From Sipunculus nudus (Eukaryota > Annelida > Sipuncula > Golfingiida > Sipunculidae): 64,000 nt of DNA. The notes under the pieces were generated by a model. The model had not been told where the DNA came from. It did no database searches and saw only the letters and a program-made list of their open reading frames with translations. The stretch spans positions 6,837,741 to 6,901,740 of the forward strand of contig CM049318.1 of the NCBI GenBank assembly GCA_026874595.1, in the 5' to 3' direction. The position numbers and the translations under genes were made by a program. This document shows, piece after piece, positions 60,355-64,000 of this stretch (the stretch's first letter is position 1; each line of letters opens with the position of its first letter).

Positions 60355-63200
60355 GTCAGTTATGTATGTCTATTTGTATGTCCGTCCGTCTCCATTCTAC
60401 AGGACACACTTTTGCAGTGATCGCTTTCAAACTGACATAGTTGATAGAAAACCGAAAGTTCTAGCAGTCTTTTATGTTTGGTCATTATCAGTCAAAGGTC
60501 GAAGTCAAGGTTATCGAAAAACGAAGATATTTTATTTCATTTCTCATTTTTTTCCTCTCGGTCATCTTCAGAACCTGGTCTAGTTGTCTGGTCTAAGCCT
60601 TGTGTCACTTTGTCACTATAACTGTCTGTTTTCAGTGGACCTCAATTTCGCCCACTTGCTGGTTCCTGCGTCTTACATTTAGTATTCTACAGGACACAGT
60701 TTTGTAGGAATCCTTTTGAAACTGGTAGATCTTCGGTCTTACACTAACATCTCGAATTTGCTCTTTCATGTTTGGAAAATGGCCGATAGGGGGCGCTGCA
60801 ATCGAAACACTAAAACATAAATGTTTTTGCTACATCTCCAAAATGATAAACCTTATCTACATAAAATAGAGCTCATTTTGTTCCTCCATACTTTTTCCAC
60901 CAGATTATCTAGTCATCTGTTAACTCAGATGTATCAGTTGTCAGTATGTCTGTCTGTTTGTAAGTTATCCTTAACGTCTACGGTCCACAGTTCAGCAGGA
61001 ATAATTTTTAAGCGTACACATATCGTATATAACGATTTCTTACAGGAGAATTTGTATTATTTAAATAGATCAAAGTCCTAGGTCAAGGTCATTAAAACAA
61101 CAAAATTTGATTTCTCTCATAACTTTGTCAGTATTGGTAATGTTTCACAAACTATGGTTCATTTTCTACTTCTTTGTCGTCGTCAAGACCTGATCCAGTC
61201 GACTGCCCTGCTTTTTGTCTTACTTGTTAGTACGTCTGTCTGTTTTTCAGTTGTCCACAATTATCCTTCTTGCTGGATCTTCCGTCTTACATGTAGCATT
61301 CTACAGGCTTTAGTTTTGGTGGAATCACTTTGTAACATATCATAATATCGGGAAGATTTCTGGAAGTCGATGTGTATTTTTTCTTGACGGAATCAGAGAT
61401 TTCAACAAGAATGTAGGCATGTTCCGTAGGTCCGTCTATATGTTTGTCTGTGTGTCTGCACTGTACAGGCCACAATTGCTCTAAAACCTATGTAGTTTGT
61501 ATATAATTGTTCTGAAGAGAAACCTATCGTTTCTGGTCATCATGGGTCAAAGGTCAAGGTCAGGGTCATCTACATCCCTTATAATGGATTTTTTCTTCAT
61601 TTACGTTGTCAAGAATGATCGTAACCACATCAAATGTAGCTCATTTGATTCGTCATTAAATGTCCTCTCTTTCTGAGACAAAAATGTCTCATTCTGTGGT
61701 TACAATGGTCAGCATTTTTTGAAAAATATTCATGATATTTCAAACTTGTTACCATCTTTTTTTAACTTCTTTATTTTTAAAGTTAGAGAGGTCTAGGTTT
61801 TTGCCCAACCTAGAGGTAACTAAGTGTTACAAGATCATATTTCAAGTTATGCAATATGGTCAACTGAATTTCTTTTATGATGCCCTAGAGGCCCCAGTTT
61901 TTAAGTAATCGCTTTAAACCTCATACATTGTTTGTTAATTAGAAATATCTCGAAACGAATTATTTTATTTTTTGGAATAAAGCCACCAGGAGGCGCTGCG
62001 GCTCAACACTTTAAAATATGATATTTGTCTTATAACTTCTTGTCTTATAAACAATATCACAACTTTTATTATAGAATCAGAAACTACAATAAATTGGCTT
62101 TTTCCTGAGTACACTTGACCTCATTCTGTGGTTACAATGGTGACCTATTTTATAGTAAAAGACTTGATAATTTTACCTTAGCTTTTGTAACTTTATCATT
62201 TTTTAAGCTAGAGAGGCATCACATTGAGTTCAAGTAGTGTTAAAAGATTATATTTAAGTTTTGCTAAATGACTAGAAACAGTATGAGATTTTGCGAGGCA
62301 TCAATTAATGACGCCCGGATGATATGCCACGAATGACATGCCTACATTTTGCAGAAATCATTTTCAGACTGATATATTTTATGTTTTACAATCAAAATCT
62401 CAAACTAATTTTTCATTTTTTTTTTTGGTATATGACCATCAGGAGTCGCTGCAAATAAAACACAACAATATATTCATATTGTGCCATATCTCCAAAACTA
62501 TAAATGAAATTATAATTTTTATTGTTGCATCTGAAACCAGAATCAATGTCCTTATCTCTGTAGGGACTTGGCCAGATTCTGCCGTAATCATTTGACCTAA
62601 TTTAGGGTAAAACTTGTTCAAGTTGGAAATATTTAGATCCATCTATCTCATACGCAGGCCCAGGTTTCATGCAATTGCTTTGAAACTTATACTGTTAGTT
62701 GATATGTATCATCTCCTAAGGGATTTTCGTTTTTGTCAAGATTAGTCAAAGGTCAAAAGTCAAGGTCATAAACACGCTAAAATGTATTTTCTTCATAATT
62801 TAGCCAAAAATGGCCTTATCCACATAAACTGTATCTCATTTCATTCAAAAAACAATCTGGCCTTGACCTACTTTTTCTGTACGTCCATCTGTCAGTCTGT
62901 TTTAGTCCTCAATTTTTCAAATTCAAAAAAGCTTCATAAACATAATTTTTCTACTTCCTCCAAAGTATGGGTTATTAATTTAAACATTACAACATGTTCA
63001 CCTATCTGTCAGTCTTTCTTTCTCTTTCAACTTCCGGCAAGCACTCGATATAAGGTCGACTTGTTATTCTTTTTTTGTACTGACCAATCCCGTCAGCTAA
63101 AGAGACGCGGACAATGTACCTGCAGCTTGCTGATCCATGTCGTTTGGTTCACGAACATTGTAAATGATGCCATTATCCTTGGATGATTAATATAATTGAT
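60355..63200 (+). repeat. Degenerate dispersed/tandem repeat tract
   Basis: Recurring elements are TCAAAGGTCAAGGTCA (about 60495, 61080, 61550, 62750), CTACAGGACACA with TTTGCAG/TTTGTAGGAATC, GTCTGTCTGTTTG, GGCGCTGC (60790, 61990) and ATTTCTTCAT/TCATAAC-TTGTCA. Spacing is irregular (about 460-1200 bp) and copies are old. No protein frame spans units. Confidence 0.65.
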
Positions 63201-63435
63201 GCCAAAGTCGTACTTTTTACTCAGGATCCCCGACCAGCTGGCCACATGTAATGTGCTGTTTTTCCTCCTAATATCTACATGCGTGATTGGTAAATTGCCT
63301 TGTGCTAAAAAAACTGTCAATCAAACAAACATGCAAATGACAAGGTCGGGTGGCTGAAAAAATTCATATTATTTATATTTTATCTCTGGGCTATGCATGC
63401 ATGGTGACTGGGTTTTGAGAGCGATATCAATTTTG
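63200..63435. other. Short AT-rich spacer
   Basis: No repeat or gene recognised. Confidence 0.4.
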
Positions 63436-63439
63436 ATAC

Positions 63440-63830
63440 CTTTGTAGTGTGTGAGGACCACCACATTCACTATTGTTTGGAGCATGGTCATTCACTGAAC
63501 CGTCCTTAATATTAATAACTAAAAGACACATCAGGCAATAATTTTAATCGAGTATAAAGCAAGCAAAAAAAGTACAGACCATATCCATATCGTAAAGTGA
63601 GTGGAGGATGGAGCACATATACTTTATCGTGCGTGAGACCCACCACATTCACTGTTGACTGGAACATGGACATACACTGATCCGTCCTTTATATTAATAA
63701 CTAAAAGGCACGCTTGACAACAAAAAAAAAAAACAGTACAGATCATGTCCTTTTTCTCAGAGTGAGTTAAGGGTGAAACACATATACTTCATCGTGTGTG
63801 AAGCCCATCACTTTCACATAAACTAAACTA
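63440..63830 (+). repeat. Tandem repeat, unit about 170-180 bp, about 2.3 copies
   Basis: ACCACATTCAC, TGATCCGTCCTTTATATTAA and ACTAAAAGRCACRC recur with starts near 63455, 63636 and 63805. Confidence 0.82.
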
Positions 63831-64000
63831 TTTTGTAATCATTTTATATATTTCATACTATTAAATTTATTTATCACATTATTGACAAAGGTTTTTAGTG
63901 TAAGTGCCATAGTTTTTATTCAGCACATATACATTGTTTATACAGGTACATAATAAAAATGTTATCCTATAGACAGATTGTCTGGACAAGCAATGGGGGT
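63830..64000. other. AT-rich window end
   Basis: Nothing recognised. Confidence 0.4.

Overview
This is a repeat-rich, AT-rich animal nuclear window. The evidence is two spliced genes with GT-AG introns, animal-type tRNA-derived SINEs, solo LTRs, Helitrons, non-LTR, Penelope-like and Ty3/Gypsy remnants, and a long satellite. The repeat types (a GCGGGGGACATT-type stem element, G-rich hAT-like TIRs beginning AGGGGCGTAGCCAG, (TTCA)n-tailed LINEs) and the tandem PAN-like mucin architecture suggest a lophotrochozoan, most likely a bivalve or gastropod mollusc. That placement is inference. No bacterial features are present.

Layout. 1-8480 is a 48-bp satellite of about 177 copies in perfect register, so one + strand frame reads as a 16-residue repeat. 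8481-17300 has little except a complete SINE (9391-9790). 17500-22150 is a P-Q-P-...-Q' duplication whose last Q copy carries a 1529-bp Helitron with an intact empty site in the first Q. 25503-26360 is a solo LTR. 26520-35500 is an alternating X/Y repeat array (about 1.3-kb period) holding a Helitron-like block (about 28590-32827) and a TIR element (34509-35380). 37775-41050 and 55811-59785 are the arms of an inverted duplication. Each arm carries one three-exon gene for a small secreted protein: signal peptide, PAN/Apple-like domain, Thr/Pro mucin-like linker, second PAN/Apple-like domain. The genes diverge from a spacer of about 14.8 kb packed with decayed Penelope-like, Gypsy, LINE and Harbinger-like pieces, a Helitron copy, and a three-level nest (SINE inside solo LTR inside LINE). 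From 59900 to the end are degenerate tandem and dispersed repeats.

The only confident host protein-coding genes are the two PAN/mucin paralogs. They match exon by exon with identical splice phases and differ mainly in the number of Thr-rich repeats. Element insertions give relative dates: the solo LTR at 57736-58544 is absent from the other arm, so it landed after the duplication. Four solo LTRs of one family each keep a 4-bp target duplication and none keeps an internal region. The most distinctive structures are the long-frame satellite with higher-order periodicity, the composite Helitron with two 5' ends, and the inverted PAN/mucin gene pair.
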